A DNA stretch of 64,000 nt from CAWFGW01 sp963849955 (GCA_963849955.1 CAWKJU010000001.1:286907-350906), one strand, 5' to 3'; shown: positions 1 through 10,305, numbered from the stretch's first letter. The notes: a model not told the origin generated them from the letters alone. Made by a program: numbers and translations.

Positions 1-540
1 AGAAGCAATGTTGAACGGAACACCTAAAAACACATCGGCACTTCGTTGGTAAAGTTGGCACGAAAGTTTGCCATTTGCGACATAAAACTGGAATAAGAGA
101 TGGCAAGGAGGCAACGCCATTTTATCTACATCAGCTACATTCCAGGCACTTACAATTAGTCGTCTGCTATCAGGGTTTTTCTTGATTTGATCAATCACGT
201 TGGTGATTTGATCGATCACGCCACCATCATTTGCTGGCCAACAGCGCCATTGGTGCCCATACACTGGCCCTAAGTTACCAGCCTCATCAGCCCATTCATC
301 CCAGATGGATACCTTGTTGTCTTTCAGGTATTTGATGTTGGTATCACCTTGCAAAAACCATAACAATTCATGAATAATAGATCTTAGATGAAGTTTTTTA
401 GTGGTTAAACACGGAAATGATTCTGATAAATCAAAACGCATTTGATGCCCAAAAACACTTATCGTACCTGTTCCAGTTCTATCTTCTTTTTTGACTCCTT
501 CTTTTAGGATTCTGTCCATCAAATCGTGGTATTGTTGCAT
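1..540 (-). CDS. thyA: Thymidylate synthase, 3' end cut by window edge
   Basis: Makes dTMP from dUMP and methylenetetrahydrofolate in the cytosol. The frame opens at the ATG at 540 and runs off the window at base 1, so about 180 of the usual ~264 residues are visible. Visible landmarks: RTGTGT at residue 21 (phosphate-binding arginine loop), SIIHELLWFLQGDTN at 54-68, PDSRRLIVSAWN at 123-134, and PPCH with the nucleophilic Cys at residue 146, the same number as in E. coli ThyA. No frameshift is seen in the visible part. Downstream neighbours lie outside the window. Identity is secure; only the C-terminal third is missing. Confidence 0.95.
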   Translation of the reverse strand, partial: MQQYHDLMDRILKEGVKKEDRTGTGTISVFGHQMRFDLSESFPCLTTKKLHLRSIIHELLWFLQGDTNIKYLKDNKVSIWDEWADEAGNLGPVYGHQWRCWPANDGGVIDQITNVIDQIKKNPDSRRLIVSAWNVADVDKMALPPCHLLFQFYVANGKLSCQLYQRSADVFLGVPFNIAS

Positions 541-794
541 AATTCTACTTTGTGGCTATGATTCAAAAATAAGGAAATCTCCTTATTTACATTAGACGAA
601 TTGAGTTTATGACACTTTTTTGTTTAAAATGATTAGTGGTTATAACTATTTCACATTTTTTCAGTCTTTAGTTGCTCGATAGAAGTAAAGATATGAGAAG
701 TTAGATTGTTAGATATTAGACTTCACATTTCAGATTGTCTTGATTCTTGTATCTGATATCTTCAAGTCTAACTAATTTGGCTTTTAACAGTGCC
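541..794. other. Intergenic spacer with dispersed low-complexity repeat
   Basis: Between the start of thyA and the stop of aguA there is no reading frame. Bases around 695-720 contain TTAGATTGTTAGATATTAGA. A related sequence, in inverse orientation, lies at 57265-57302 beside another short repeat. It looks like a dispersed AT-rich intergenic repeat of no known function. The thyA promoter should lie here, but I could not pick a convincing -33/-7 pair. Confidence 0.4.
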
Positions 795-1820
795 TCAAAC
801 TTTTGGTTCTTGTTTGCTTAAACAGTGAAAACTGCCTTGTCCCCAGATTAAATACTTGGCGGACAAGCCTATTGTTTTTCTTTCAGGAAAACAGTTTGCA
901 ATGATTTCTAAGGCTGCTTTATCATTCTCACAATCGTATTGAGGGACTAAAACGGTGTTGTTGATAATTAAGAAGTTAGCATAACTACACGGAAGCACTA
1001 GTCCATTTAATTCATATTTGTTAGGCATGGGTAGTTTAATCAACTTAAACTCAGGATGGTTTTGTGCAAGATGGTTGTAGTTCCAACTTAAACAGGCTGC
1101 ATTACTATTTTTTTCATCCGCTTCCCAAGCACATAAAATAGTGTTTTCGTTCACAAAACGAGCAATGTTATCAATGTGTCCATCTGTGTCGTCACCTGTT
1201 AACTCACCTTTTAACCAAATCACGGTGTGACAGCCATAATATGTTTTAAGAATTTGCTCAATCTCTTCTTGTGATAAATTAGGGTTTCTATTCGGGTTTA
1301 ATAAACATTCACTAGTAGTTAAGACTACTCCTTTGCCATTAAAATCTACTGATCCACCTTCCAAAATCATGTCGATGGAAAGTTGTGGTAACTCCAAGGC
1401 TTCAGCTACTAAGGTTGGAATTTCGTTATCATCATCAAACGGAGGGTATTTACCTCCCCAAGCATTATAACCCCAATCCAACACTAATTTTTGTTTTGTT
1501 TCCGGGTTAATGATGAAGTCAGGTCCGTGGTCACGAATCCAACTATCATTGGTGGGATGAAGGTGATAAATAACGAAGCTTTCGTTAACATCTGTTTTTG
1601 AAAGTAATGATTTGATGAGTTCAATCGTTTCCTCATCATTGACATTGATATTTACTTTTTGATGCTTAGAAATTGCAGCGATAAATGCAGCATATTCCAT
1701 CTGTGCTTTTTCGATAATTTCTGCTGGCCATGTATCAGGATTGTGTGGCCATGAAAGCCAAATACTTTCTTGTTCATGCCATTCAGCAGGGTGATAAAAT
1801 CCTTCTAAGAAATCAGTCAT
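795..1820 (-). CDS. aguA: Agmatine deiminase
   Basis: Hydrolyses agmatine to N-carbamoylputrescine, the step after arginine decarboxylase in polyamine synthesis. The 341-residue length fits the agmatine deiminase / peptidyl-arginine deiminase family. Visible motifs: WIRDHGP near residue 94, EGGSVDFNGKG near 154, GDDTDGHIDN at 209-218 with the catalytic Asp and His, and GQGSFHC near the end with the nucleophilic Cys at about residue 333. Its ATG at 1820 overlaps the stop of aguB by 8 bases, so the two consecutive enzymes are translationally coupled. The frame is intact, unlike its partner. Confidence is high because the motifs and the neighbour agree. Confidence 0.95.
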   Translation of the reverse strand: MTDFLEGFYHPAEWHEQESIWLSWPHNPDTWPAEIIEKAQMEYAAFIAAISKHQKVNINVNDEETIELIKSLLSKTDVNESFVIYHLHPTNDSWIRDHGPDFIINPETKQKLVLDWGYNAWGGKYPPFDDDNEIPTLVAEALELPQLSIDMILEGGSVDFNGKGVVLTTSECLLNPNRNPNLSQEEIEQILKTYYGCHTVIWLKGELTGDDTDGHIDNIARFVNENTILCAWEADEKNSNAACLSWNYNHLAQNHPEFKLIKLPMPNKYELNGLVLPCSYANFLIINNTVLVPQYDCENDKAALEIIANCFPERKTIGLSAKYLIWGQGSFHCLSKQEPKV

Positions 1821-2687
1821 TATCTATATATCGTTTAGTGATGTCAGCATAAGAGTCAATTCTTCGGTCACGAAGGAAAGGCCACACTTGACGGTAATTT
1901 CTGCCTTTTGCTAAATCAATTTCTTGCACAGTAGTTTGTTTCATTTTGATGATTTTCATGTAATAAAAAGCTGCCAAAAGGATTTGCGATAAATGAGTTA
2001 CCCCAAAATCGTGTGCCGTTTTCTTCACCTACGCGGTTAACACTCACTACATGCACGCCATTCGCAACCGCATGTGAGCGCTGTATGGTCATCCAAGCAT
2101 TCAGTTGCTCTTGATTTATAGTGTCATCTTTTTCAGTCATATCCCAACCAATGGCAGTAGGATAAAATAATATTTCAGCACCCATTAAAGAAGTTAATCG
2201 TGCTGCTTCAGGATACCACTGATCCCAACAAACGAGTACACCAATTTTAGCATATTTTGTTTCAAATACTTTATAGCCTAAATCACCTGGGGTGAAATAA
2301 TATTTTTCATAAAAACCAGGGTCATCAGGGATGTGCATTTTTCGATACTTGCCCATGTAAGTTCCGTCTGCATCAATCACTGCTGCAGTGTTGTGGTAAA
2401 GTCCAGCTGCACGTTCTTCAAATAGTGAAGCGACAATCACGACATTGTTTTCTTTAGCAACTTCTGAGAAGCGAATTGGTTGTGTCACCAGGAATTTTTT
2501 CTGCTAAGTCAAAAAAAAGTTGGTTTTCTTCATAGCAGAAGTAGTCTGTCAAAAATAGTTCTTGAAGACAAATAATTTGAGCACCTTCATTGGCTAGTTT
2601 TTTTATTTCCTGTATAGCATGATTTAGGTTTTTTTCCTTGTCACCTAACGATTTTGCTTGTACAATTCCAATGTTAACTTTTGTCAT
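1813..2687 (-). CDS. aguB: N-carbamoylputrescine amidase, two frameshifts
   Basis: Nitrilase-superfamily hydrolase converting N-carbamoylputrescine to putrescine, CO2 and ammonia. The Glu-Lys-Cys triad is visible in LQELFLTDYFC, GKYRKMHIPD and VLVCWDQWYPE, and the family signature WPFLRDRRIDSY is near the C terminus. The gene opens at ATG 2687; a GTG at 2690 is directly upstream. It is split into three pieces by two +1 shifts. The first lies after TCG CTT at 2469-2474, where skipping one C gives TTNSLSEVAKE, as expected. The second is near 1945, before QEIDLAKG. Restored, it is about 290 residues, normal for AguB. It precedes aguA in the same operon. Confidence 0.9.
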
Positions 2688-2793
2688 CACTTATGAATTT
2701 GATTACATACAAAAGTATATAAAAGCGACTATTTGCTTGGTAATTCTTAGGTTTTTGTATCAAAAATGAATTTTGTTCGTACTGTCACAGCAT

Positions 2794-2822
2794 AAAGGGT
2801 TTGATAATAAACCCTTTTTTCT
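2794..2822 (+). terminator. Hairpin with T run between divergent genes
   Basis: AAAGGGTTT (2794-2802) pairs with AAACCCTTT (2809-2817), followed by further T residues to 2820. It lies between divergent aguB and the CHASE2 gene, so a classical terminator role is uncertain. It could be an attenuator or leader hairpin for the rightward gene. Confidence 0.35.
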
Positions 2823-2858
2823 ATTTTTGAATAGATTTGAACAGGAGTAATTAAATTA

Positions 2859-4271
2859 ATGAGAGAAATAAGGAAGTATTTTCATCGTGTTTTTTCTTTG
2901 AAAAACCTTATCCATAAAGACAATTTAATTATTGGTTTGTTGATTTATCTCTTTGTTCTTTTTTTTGAGTATGTGCCTTTCCCAAATTTTTTAGACCCAC
3001 TTTCTGATGCTTTTGAAGATGTTGAAATTTCTGATGTTGTTTTTTCTCGAATGGGAAAAAACAAAGATCTCCGAACAACAGTTGATGGTGAGGTTAGTCA
3101 AAACACGGATGTAGTAATTATCAATGTTGGTGGATTAGGTCGTTCGCGTAGGGATATTGCTGCTATGGTAAATGCAGCAAGTATGGGAGGGGCAAAAGTA
3201 ATTGCTATGGATGTGTTTTTTGAATACTTAAAGACCGATACCCTTGGTGATGTGATGCTGCAAGAGTCGTTTAAAAATGAGAATAACTTAGTTTTAGTCA
3301 ATGAACTAATTGGATATGAAAATGAGTCTGGAACATTTGATTCGTTAAAAACAACAATTCCTTTTTTTAATCAATTTGCAGTAATGCGTTTGCTAATATG
3401 GTACAAAAAATGGCAGATGAAAGTGGTCAATTTAATGTCTGTCGAAAGTTTATGACCCGAGCTATCAAAAAAATAATGGAGAAGAAATACTTTCTTTCCC
3501 AGTAAAAATTTGTCAGTTATATGATTCTACTTCTTAGAAAAACTAAATAAAAGAAATAAGTTAGAAGAGTATATTAACTATGTTGGGAATATTACAACAG
3601 ATTTTCCTAAGCTTTTTTACCTGATTTTTACAAGTTTGATGAAATTGAAAAATGGGAAAAACAACATTTTAAAGTGGTAGAACATAATTGTGCTATTAAT
3701 GCTTTTTATAATGCTTTAGGAATGCCTTCTCCTTACCCTAATTGGGGACCTGCTGATTTAGAGATTACTTTTAGAGATAAAATTGTATTGATAGGTTATG
3801 TGGGAGACCGTATTGATATTGATACTGGAGAAGATAAATTTTTCACACCACTCAATTCAAAATATATTGGTAAAGCGAATCGAGATATGTATGGTATAGT
3901 AGTTCATGCAAATATAATTTCAACTATTTTAAATGGTCATTACATTCGTGTAATGCCTGATTGGTTGATGCATTTAATTGGTACTAATAGTTGTTTACCT
4001 TGTGTTCGCTATGTTTAGACCTATTTATGATGATTATAAAATATGGTATGATGGCGTTACAAAAACAATAGGTTTAGTGTTAGCGGCAACTATTTTGTAT
4101 ATAATCGGTCTTACTTTTGAGAAGTTTGACTATGAATTACGTTTTGGAGCAATATATTTTGCTTGTATACTTTTAGCAGGGGACTTTCTAGAGATATATT
4201 ATGGTTTGATTCGTAATATTGGTAGAAAAATTAAAATTAAAGTTATAAATTTGAAGAAGAACAACCGCTAA
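2859..4271 (+). CDS. CHASE2-domain membrane sensor protein, multiple frameshifts
   Basis: Likely a membrane-anchored extracytoplasmic sensor. A TM segment at residues ~26-42 (IIGLLIYLFVLFFEY) is followed by a CHASE2 domain: DVVIINVGG, GGAKVIAMDVFFE, then after breaks RDKIVLIGYVGD and YGIVVHANIISTIL. The C terminus has further hydrophobic helices (LIVVYLVFAMF; TIGLVLAATILYIIGLTF; FGAIYFACILLAGDFLEIYY). No kinase, cyclase or GGDEF output domain is present, which is unusual for CHASE2. The frame breaks near 3384, 3450, 3536 and 3615, each explained by one missing A or T in a run, and near 3980, where one base is extra. The next gene encodes a FecR-like secreted protein and is probably its partner. 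Confidence 0.75.
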
Positions 4272-4275
4272 CATC

Positions 4276-5176
4276 ATGAAAAAGAAAATTTCTATATTAT
4301 CGATTTTAATATTTTGTGTATCAGTAGTTTATGCGCAAGATTATACTTTTAAAGTATTAGCAAGTAAAGGAGTAGCACAAGTAGACAATGGTTCAGGCTG
4401 GGTGCTACTTAAAGTCTGGTTCAAAACTTAACTAAAAAAAATAAAATAAAAGTATCTCAAGGTAGTTATGTAGGTTTAATGCATACAAGTGGTAAAACGC
4501 TTAGAGTTAAAAACTCCTGGTACATACGAAGTGGAAAATTTATCTGGTAAATTAAATAACTCTCAAAGTAGCTTTACTTCTAAATATGCTTCTTTCGTTT
4601 TAAATCAGCCATCTGCTGAGGAAGCTGCTGAAAACTACAATGTAACTGGTAGTGTTAGTAGAGGTAGTGAAATTGTAGTTAGAGCACCTAAGCATATTGA
4701 TATGTATAAAGAAATTCCAGCTATGATTACTTGGGATGATAAATTGGAAGATGAAACTTATGTAGTAACAATAACTTCATTGTTCAATAAAAACATTTTC
4801 GAAGTAGAAACTAAGGATAAGTTTTATGAATTAGATTTAAGTAAATTAAATTTAGAAGATGAAGCTTATTTATTTAAAGTACATCTTAAGTCAGATGAAA
4901 GTGCATATGGTGAGCGTGCTTTGAAAGTAATTGATAATACTAAAAAAAATGACAAAGGTGCAGTGGTTAAAGAACTATCTGAATTTAAAAAAGAAATTGA
5001 CCCAACATCTCCATTAGATCAATTGACTTTAGCTTCTTATTTTGAAGAAAAAGGGTTGACTATTTATGCTTTGTCAAGTTTGTCAAAAGCATCAGATATT
5101 AGCACCTGAAGTTGAAGATTTTGAAATACTAAGAAATCATTATTTCTACACAAATGCTTTAGAAAAAGTAATGTAG
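4276..5176 (+). CDS. Secreted FecR-like domain protein, four +1 frameshifts
   Basis: Starts MKKKISILSILIFCVSVVYA, a signal peptide cleaved before QDYTF. Residues ~26-100 have the look of a FecR-type domain (KGVAQVDNGSGW, LKSGSKL, GKTLELKTPGTYEV). A beta-rich middle with AMITWDD and a helical end follow. The frame shifts by +1 after CTT 4408, CTT 4427, CTT 4500 and ATT 5098; skipping one base at each restores a single ~299-residue protein ending at TAG 5174-5176. It begins four bases after the stop of the CHASE2 gene, so the two form an operon; CHASE2 and FecR domains often co-occur. Function is inferred from domain type only. Confidence 0.65.
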
Positions 5177-5200
5177 TAAGCATTTTATGAATATAGAAAA

Positions 5201-5229
5201 GCTCTTAAGGTAATTAAGAGCTTTTTTTT
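5201..5229 (+). terminator. Rho-independent terminator
   Basis: GCTCTTAA (5201-5208) pairs with TTAAGAGC (5214-5221) across a GGTAA loop, followed by a run of T. It sits 24 bases after the FecR-like gene and ends the CHASE2/FecR transcription unit. Confidence 0.85.
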
Positions 5230-5240
5230 ATTTTTATGTT

Positions 5241-5390
5241 ATGAAGAAAATAATCGTTTACTTCTCTTTCATTGTGTTATTACTAAGTTTTTCTTGTGGA
5301 ACACAAAAGTCTGCAGTAGAAAAAAGAAAACACAAGCTTGAAAAAAAGAAAAAAAGAAACCCAAATGACTGTCCAAAAGTTGATTGCTAG
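5241..5390 (+). CDS. Small basic lipoprotein-like peptide (49 aa)
   Basis: A short ORF beginning MKKIIVYFSFIVLLLSFSCG, a lipoprotein-type signal peptide with Cys at residue 19, followed by a very basic stretch rich in Lys and Arg and ending DCPKVDC. Tiny Lys-rich lipoproteins of this kind are common in Bacteroidota and unstudied. It starts 12 bases after the terminator T run and has its own frame to TAG 5388. I do not recognise a family. Confidence 0.55.
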   Translation: MKKIIVYFSFIVLLLSFSCGTQKSAVEKRKHKLEKKKKRNPNDCPKVDC

Positions 5391-5608
5391 TGTAAACAGT
5401 TGAGTAAGCTCCAGTTTTATGAATGAAAAATTTACTATTCAAATGTTCGTTGCTGTTAATGGAACAATTTTATAGGAGTAGTTCATGATAATGGTATTGA
5501 TAGTTCTGATTACATATTAGATAAAGACTAATAGATTATAAGCTATACGTTTGGTTACTTTCTTTTGAACGCCATGCTTTTGTTGGTCATTACACTTGTT
5601 GATTTAAA
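5391..5608. other. Spacer with possible decayed ORF fragments
   Basis: No intact reading frame. Short coding-like stretches can be read, for example NGIDSSDYILDKD near 5490-5530 and LSFERHAFVGHY near 5560-5600, each ended by a stop. Given the frameshifts elsewhere this may be a broken small gene, but I cannot assign a family. Confidence 0.3.
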
Positions 5609-5611
5609 ATG

Positions 5612-6485
5612 ATGAAAAAAACACTTTTTATCATTAATCCCATTGCAGGTACTCGTTCAAAAAAAGACATTCCTTTGTTGATTAAGCAAGGGTTTAGATA
5701 AAAATAAATTTAAGGTTGATATAGCTTTTACAGAAAAAGCAGACCATGCTACTGAGCTTGCTCAACAAGCGGTGGAAGCCAAGTATGATTTAGTTATTGC
5801 AGTTGGGGGAGATGGTACCATAAACGAGGTAGCTCGTGGGTTGGTTAATTCTAGTGTTGCATTAGGTATTATTCCAATGGGTTCTGGTAATGGACTTGCA
5901 CGTCATTTACAAATTCCCATGAATGTAAAAAAAGCCATAGATAAACTTAATCATTATCAAGTAGTGAAAATTGATACGGGTAAAATTAATGAGCATCTTT
6001 TTTTATGCACAGCAGGAATAGGACTTGATGCAAAAGTAAGCCATGATTTTTCTAAAGAAAAAAAACGAGGGTTTTTTACTTATTCAAAAGTAGCGATGAA
6101 CAGTTTTCTTAATGCTTCAACATCATCATGGGAAATTGAAATTGATGGTTATTGCGAAACAGTTGACGGCTTATTGTTAACCATAGCCAATGCTAATCAA
6201 TATGGTAATAATGTGTTTATTGCTCCAAAAGCACAAATTCAGGATGGGGAATTTGATGTGTGTGTGTTAAAGAATTTCTCTTTTTTTAATTCTCCACTAG
6301 TGTTGAGAGATCTCTTTAACAAAACCTTGCATAAAAACCGGTTTTATTCCTTAAGAAAAGGAAAACAGATTATTATAAAAAATGAAGGTGAAGTTGAAAT
6401 ACATTATGACGGAGAACCTATGCTAGTGCAAGGCAACATTAAAGTTGAAATACATCCATTGTCATTAAATGTATTTGCGAATTAA
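5612..6485 (+). CDS. Diacylglycerol/lipid kinase (YegS/BmrU family), one +1 frameshift
   Basis: Cytosolic, membrane-associated kinase that phosphorylates diacylglycerol-like lipids for phospholipid recycling. The N terminus KTLFIINPIAGTRSKK and the nucleotide-binding motif GGDGTINEVARGL are diagnostic, followed by PMGSGNGLARHL and, near the end, HYDGEP, all canonical for the DAGKc family. The frame breaks at TTT 5693 followed by an extra A; skipping it gives KQGFDKNKFKVD or, read as TTA, KQGLDKNKF. Start is ATG 5612, with another ATG directly upstream at 5609. Restored length is about 291 residues, normal for the family. Its 3' end overlaps the convergent aminotransferase gene by about 47 bases. 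Confidence 0.92.
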
Positions 6486-7275
6486 GTCTTTCAATTAAAT
6501 GTTGAGCAAAGTCACTTTTTTTGTAATTGACACCATCCAGTTGTGTGATGTGTTGAATACCTAAAGCATTACTTGTAAACACTGCGTCAGCAGAATAACT
6601 GCTGATTTATTATAGGAGACTTCTTTTATGTTTTTCTCTTTTGATAGAATAACACTTCGCATTACACCATCAACACAGCCAGTTTCAAGCGATGGTGTAA
6701 ATATATGTTGGTCTTTTTCCCAAAACAAGTTACTATATAGTGCTTCAGAAATCACATCGTTTTGTCCTAAAATTATTACATCATCTAAGTTGTTTTTGTT
6801 TTTGAATAATCCAGCAGAAACATATTTAGAGGCACTCAAAGGTTTAAATTCAGAGGTTGTGGTAGATACGTTGATGTTTTCAGGGTATATCCTCACACGT
6901 TCTTTAACTTCTGAAGCTAAATGCAGTGGGGCACAAGAAATAATGAATTCAAATTTATTGTTTTCAGGTGAATAAAAACCTCCTTCACTTCTCCAGATCA
7001 TGATTTTCACTCGAGCTGAAATCAAGCTTGTTTTTATGACAAAGTTGGTGAATGGTTTCAGTTAAATAAGTTAGGTTGAAATATTCTGGTTGGACTAGTT
7101 CAAAAGCATTTAAAGCGCGCAAAATTCGTTGAAAGTGATTTTCTAGATAAGGAAGTTGATTGTTAAGATATAAAAGGGTTTCAAAAAAACCATCGCCATA
7201 AAGAAATCCACGATTAGAAATTTTTAGATGAACTTGAGACTCTTCTATAAATTGGTTTTGATAGACTACTTGCAT
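6439..7275 (-). CDS. Class IV aminotransferase (PabC/IlvE fold), two frameshifts
   Basis: PLP enzyme of the branched-chain aminotransferase / aminodeoxychorismate lyase fold. NRGFLYGDGFFETL at the N terminus is the family hallmark. ARVKIMIWRSEGGFY, SASKYVSAG (likely PLP lysine), ISEALYSNLFW and SADAVFTSNALGIQ follow. The frame shifts +1 after CTT (plus-strand 7024-7026), where skipping one G gives NKLISARVK, and loses one T in a run near 6599. I place the start at ATG 7275 because it begins directly at the fold; an upstream ATG at 7314 would add 13 residues. Likely 4-amino-4-deoxychorismate lyase for folate, but substrate cannot be fixed from sequence. It is divergent from gpsA. Confidence 0.8.
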
Positions 7276-7329
7276 TTCACTTAGGATTGTTTGCTGATTT
7301 CTGTAAATTTGCACATATTTTGCTTAAAC

Positions 7330-8349
7330 ATGAAGGAGAATTTGGAGAATAGATCATCTGTAAATGTAGCGGTTATTGGTGATGGTAGTTGGGCAACGGC
7401 TATTATCAAAATTTTATCCGAAGATAAACAACATAAAATTAATTGGTGGGTTAGGCAAAAAGAAGCTGTTCAAGCGATTAATACCATTGGTGTCAATCCT
7501 AATTATTTAACAGGTGTTCAAATTGACACTAAAAAAGTAACCCCAAAAAGTCAAGTAGATAAAGTTATCAAAGGTAGTGATTATGTTATTTTAGTTGTTC
7601 CTGCTGCTTACATTAAAAGTGCTTTAGATCATTTACCTAATAATGCTTTTGATGGAAAAATTGTTATCACTGCTATTAAAGGGATTATTCCAGAAGATGA
7701 TTTATTAGTGACCGATTACATCAAAAGCAAGTTTGGTGTAGCTGACAGTAAAATGGCTATCATTTCAGGACCTTGTCATGCTGAAGAAGTAGCGTTGGGT
7801 AGACAATCATATTTAACTATTGGAGCAAATGACCTTGAGGTAGGTGAAGAGGTTGCTAGACTGTTAAGGTGCCGATATGTGAATGTTTCTTGTGCTCAAG
7901 ATTTGATTGGTATTGAGTATTCTGCTATCATGAAGAATATCATTGCACTTGCTTGTGGAATTGCAAATGGGCAACATTTTGGAGATAATTTCCAAGCGGT
8001 ATTAGTGTCGAATGCGATGCAAGAAATAAAATATTTTTTAGACCAATTACACCCTGCAGAACGGGATGTGAATGGATCTGCTTACCTCGGTGATTTGTTA
8101 GTGACTTCCTATTCTCAGTTTAGCAGAAACAGAACATTTGGTAACATGATTGGGAGAGGATATTCTGTTAAATCTGCCATGTTTGAGATGAAAATGGTGG
8201 CAGAGGGATATTATGCTGCGAATAGTATTTACAAAATTGTACATGAAAAACAGTTAGACATGCCTATATGCTCTGCTGTTTATAGAATTCTGTATGATAA
8301 AATTGCACCTGCAGTAGAAATGCAGTTGTTGAAAGATTTACTCAAATAA
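7330..8349 (+). CDS. gpsA: NAD(P)-dependent glycerol-3-phosphate dehydrogenase
   Basis: Reduces dihydroxyacetone phosphate to sn-glycerol-3-phosphate, the backbone of phospholipids. The Rossmann motif GDGSWATA is near residue 16, VILVVPA near 80, SGPCHAEEVALG near 143, EYSAIMKNIIALACGI with the catalytic Lys near 195, and SRNRTFG near 260. Start ATG 7330 is preferred over the in-frame ATG at 7291, which would add 13 residues without homology and sit inside the divergent gene's leader. The frame is intact at 339 residues, the usual length. Its last 12 bases overlap the convergent Maf gene. It sits beside the lipid kinase and aminotransferase, but not in one operon. Confidence 0.95.
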   Translation: MKENLENRSSVNVAVIGDGSWATAIIKILSEDKQHKINWWVRQKEAVQAINTIGVNPNYLTGVQIDTKKVTPKSQVDKVIKGSDYVILVVPAAYIKSALDHLPNNAFDGKIVITAIKGIIPEDDLLVTDYIKSKFGVADSKMAIISGPCHAEEVALGRQSYLTIGANDLEVGEEVARLLRCRYVNVSCAQDLIGIEYSAIMKNIIALACGIANGQHFGDNFQAVLVSNAMQEIKYFLDQLHPAERDVNGSAYLGDLLVTSYSQFSRNRTFGNMIGRGYSVKSAMFEMKMVAEGYYAANSIYKIVHEKQLDMPICSAVYRILYDKIAPAVEMQLLKDLLK

Positions 8350-8919
8350 GTTAAGCTGTTTCATTTTTTGAAAAAGTGTACTTGCAGGTAACCCAACTAC
8401 ATTATCGTAGTTTCCTTTTATTTCTTTAATTCCAATTAAACCAATCCATTCTTGAATGCCGTATGCTCCAGCTTTATCTAGCGGGGAATAGTTATCGATA
8501 TAATAAGCGATTTCTTGGTCACTTAACGTATGAAAGGTTACTTCAGTGACTTCTTTGAAACTTATTTGTTGATCACATGTGATTAAGCAAACTCCTGTAA
8601 TGACTTGATGTGTTTTTCCTGACAATGCTTTTAACATGACCGATGCATCTAATTTGTCTTTTGGTTTTTCGATAACTTTTCCATCTAAAACAACTACTGT
8701 ATCAGAGGTGAGGTAGATTTCATTTATTTCAATTTTAGGGAGTTGTTTAGCTTTTAGCTTACTAATAAAAACAGGGACTTCCTCTGGAGGTAGTCCCTGT
8801 GGGTATGATTCGTTAAACTCAATTTTTCTAATTGAAAAAGGGATGTTTAAGGCTTCTAAGATTTGTTTTCTTCGAGGGGAACTAGATGCTAATATTAATT
8901 TCTTAGATGTTTTTAACAC
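8338..8919 (-). CDS. maf: Maf-family nucleotide pyrophosphatase
   Basis: Housecleaning pyrophosphatase that hydrolyses non-canonical or excess dTTP/UTP-type nucleotides. The N terminus LILASSSPRRKQIL is the family signature; LTSDTVVVLDGKVIEKP carries the catalytic Asp near residue 69, and SPLDKAGAYGIQ near 143 is the conserved late motif that points to the YhdE-like (dTTP/UTP) branch. 193 residues is full length. It is convergent with gpsA and begins three bases before the stop of the upstream TPR gene, so it could be read on the same message. Frame intact. Confidence 0.93.
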   Translation of the reverse strand: MLKTSKKLILASSSPRRKQILEALNIPFSIRKIEFNESYPQGLPPEEVPVFISKLKAKQLPKIEINEIYLTSDTVVVLDGKVIEKPKDKLDASVMLKALSGKTHQVITGVCLITCDQQISFKEVTEVTFHTLSDQEIAYYIDNYSPLDKAGAYGIQEWIGLIGIKEIKGNYDNVVGLPASTLFQKMKQLNLFE

Positions 8920-8921
8920 AG

Positions 8922-10096
8922 CTATTTACAGTATTTTTTCAAATCGTGTTCAGCTTCTTCATCACCAAGTTTTGCAGCTTCTTTCCAATCAGCACAAGCA
9001 CCAATTTTATCACCTAGTTCAAATTTAGTATAACCTCTGAAATACATAGGCATCTGCATGAGGAGCTTCAAACGTAAATAGCTTATTAAATTGTACTAAA
9101 GCTTCTTTATATTGTTGTGTTTCATATAATCTTTCAGCAACAAAATATCTTGCGTTAGCATAGGTTGAATCCATGTTTAAGATAGTCTAACATTTCTTTA
9201 TTTGCAATATCTTCATAACCATAATGATAGTTACAAATAGCTTTTAAATAATGTGCTTCCATATCGGTAGGTTTTAGTTCAATTGCTTTTTTGAAATCAG
9301 CAATTGCTCCGATATAATCTTTTAGTTCCATTTTTACTTCACCTCGATCGAAGTAGGCAGGTTCAATTTTATCATCTAACTCTAATGCTTTATCGAAATC
9401 TTCTAAAGCACTCATTTAGATGTGCTTTTTTGTGATCGTATTCTTTTCTTGAAGCTTCTTCAAAATGAGCATATTCCTCTAAAAAAATAAGCTTGAGCAT
9501 GTTTTTTGTTTTTATTTATTGTTTTTGTAAGTGTTTTTATTGCATTCATCAAATCTTTTCTAACTCAACTTCAACAACACCTTTTTGGAAATAAGCATCT
9601 ACATTCGTCGAGTCAAATTTGATAGCAGATTTAAAGTCTAAAAGTGCTACTTCGTTTTGGTTACTTAGTTTATTGCTAATACCTCTTAAATAATACGCTT
9701 TAGCATTGGTTGAGTCTGAGTTAAGTACTATTGAAAAATCAATAACAGATTCTTTGTACTTTTCTTGCGCAACATTCATAAGACCAATTTCAAAATGCGC
9801 TTCTGTTTTGAAGTCTTTCTCTAAAGCAGTAACTTTTTTAAAGTCGTTAAATGCTTCTTCAGTATCATTAAAGTGTTTGTTAATCAAACCTCTTTGGTAA
9901 TACGCTTTTGCTATTTTAGGGTCTTTTTCAATCGCTTTGCGTAAAAATCAACTTAGCCTCAACACGCTTTAAGCGGTTAAGTTTGTCTAATCCTTCTTTA
10001 TATAATGTCTTCGGCACTTTGCCCTTGAGCAATATTAATTGCGAAAAAAACAATCAAAAAAACACTACCGATAAATTTAAATCTCAAACTTTTCAT
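8922..10096 (-). CDS. Secreted TPR-repeat protein, heavily frameshifted
   Basis: Begins MKSLRFKFIGSVFLIVFFA with a signal peptide, then tandem tetratricopeptide repeats such as AKAYYQRGLINKHFND, AKAYYLRGISNKL, VDAYFQKGVVEVE, EPAYFDRGEVKME and YFRGYTKFELGDK. Probably an extracytoplasmic scaffold; no enzymatic domain. At least seven breaks interrupt it. Five are +1 shifts after NTT plus purine (plus-strand codon tops 10006, 9945, 9483, 9407, 9181), one is +1 at a TAT-G site near 9050, and one looks like a lost A near 9553. Restored it would be about 390 residues ending KKYCK at 8922. All pieces keep a consistent repeat phase, which argues they belong to one gene. Confidence 0.75.
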
Positions 10097-10305
10097 AGAA
10101 ACGGGTTATTTAATACCAAATTTACATGATTAAGCATCTTATACAAAGGAAACTTAGCATAAGTGCTACCTTTAAAAGTTCTACATAAAAAAATCATGCC
10201 ATTTTGTGTATAAATAGAAAAATGAAACTTTGAGAAAATTTGATTTAGTCGTATTTTCACGCAAAATTATATTAGGATAAAAGTAACACTTAACTCACAT
10301 ATACA

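Noticed and set aside
1813..2687. aguB as a true pseudogene
   Set aside because: All catalytic residues are kept and the pieces join with single-base skips, so loss of function is not supported by the sequence.
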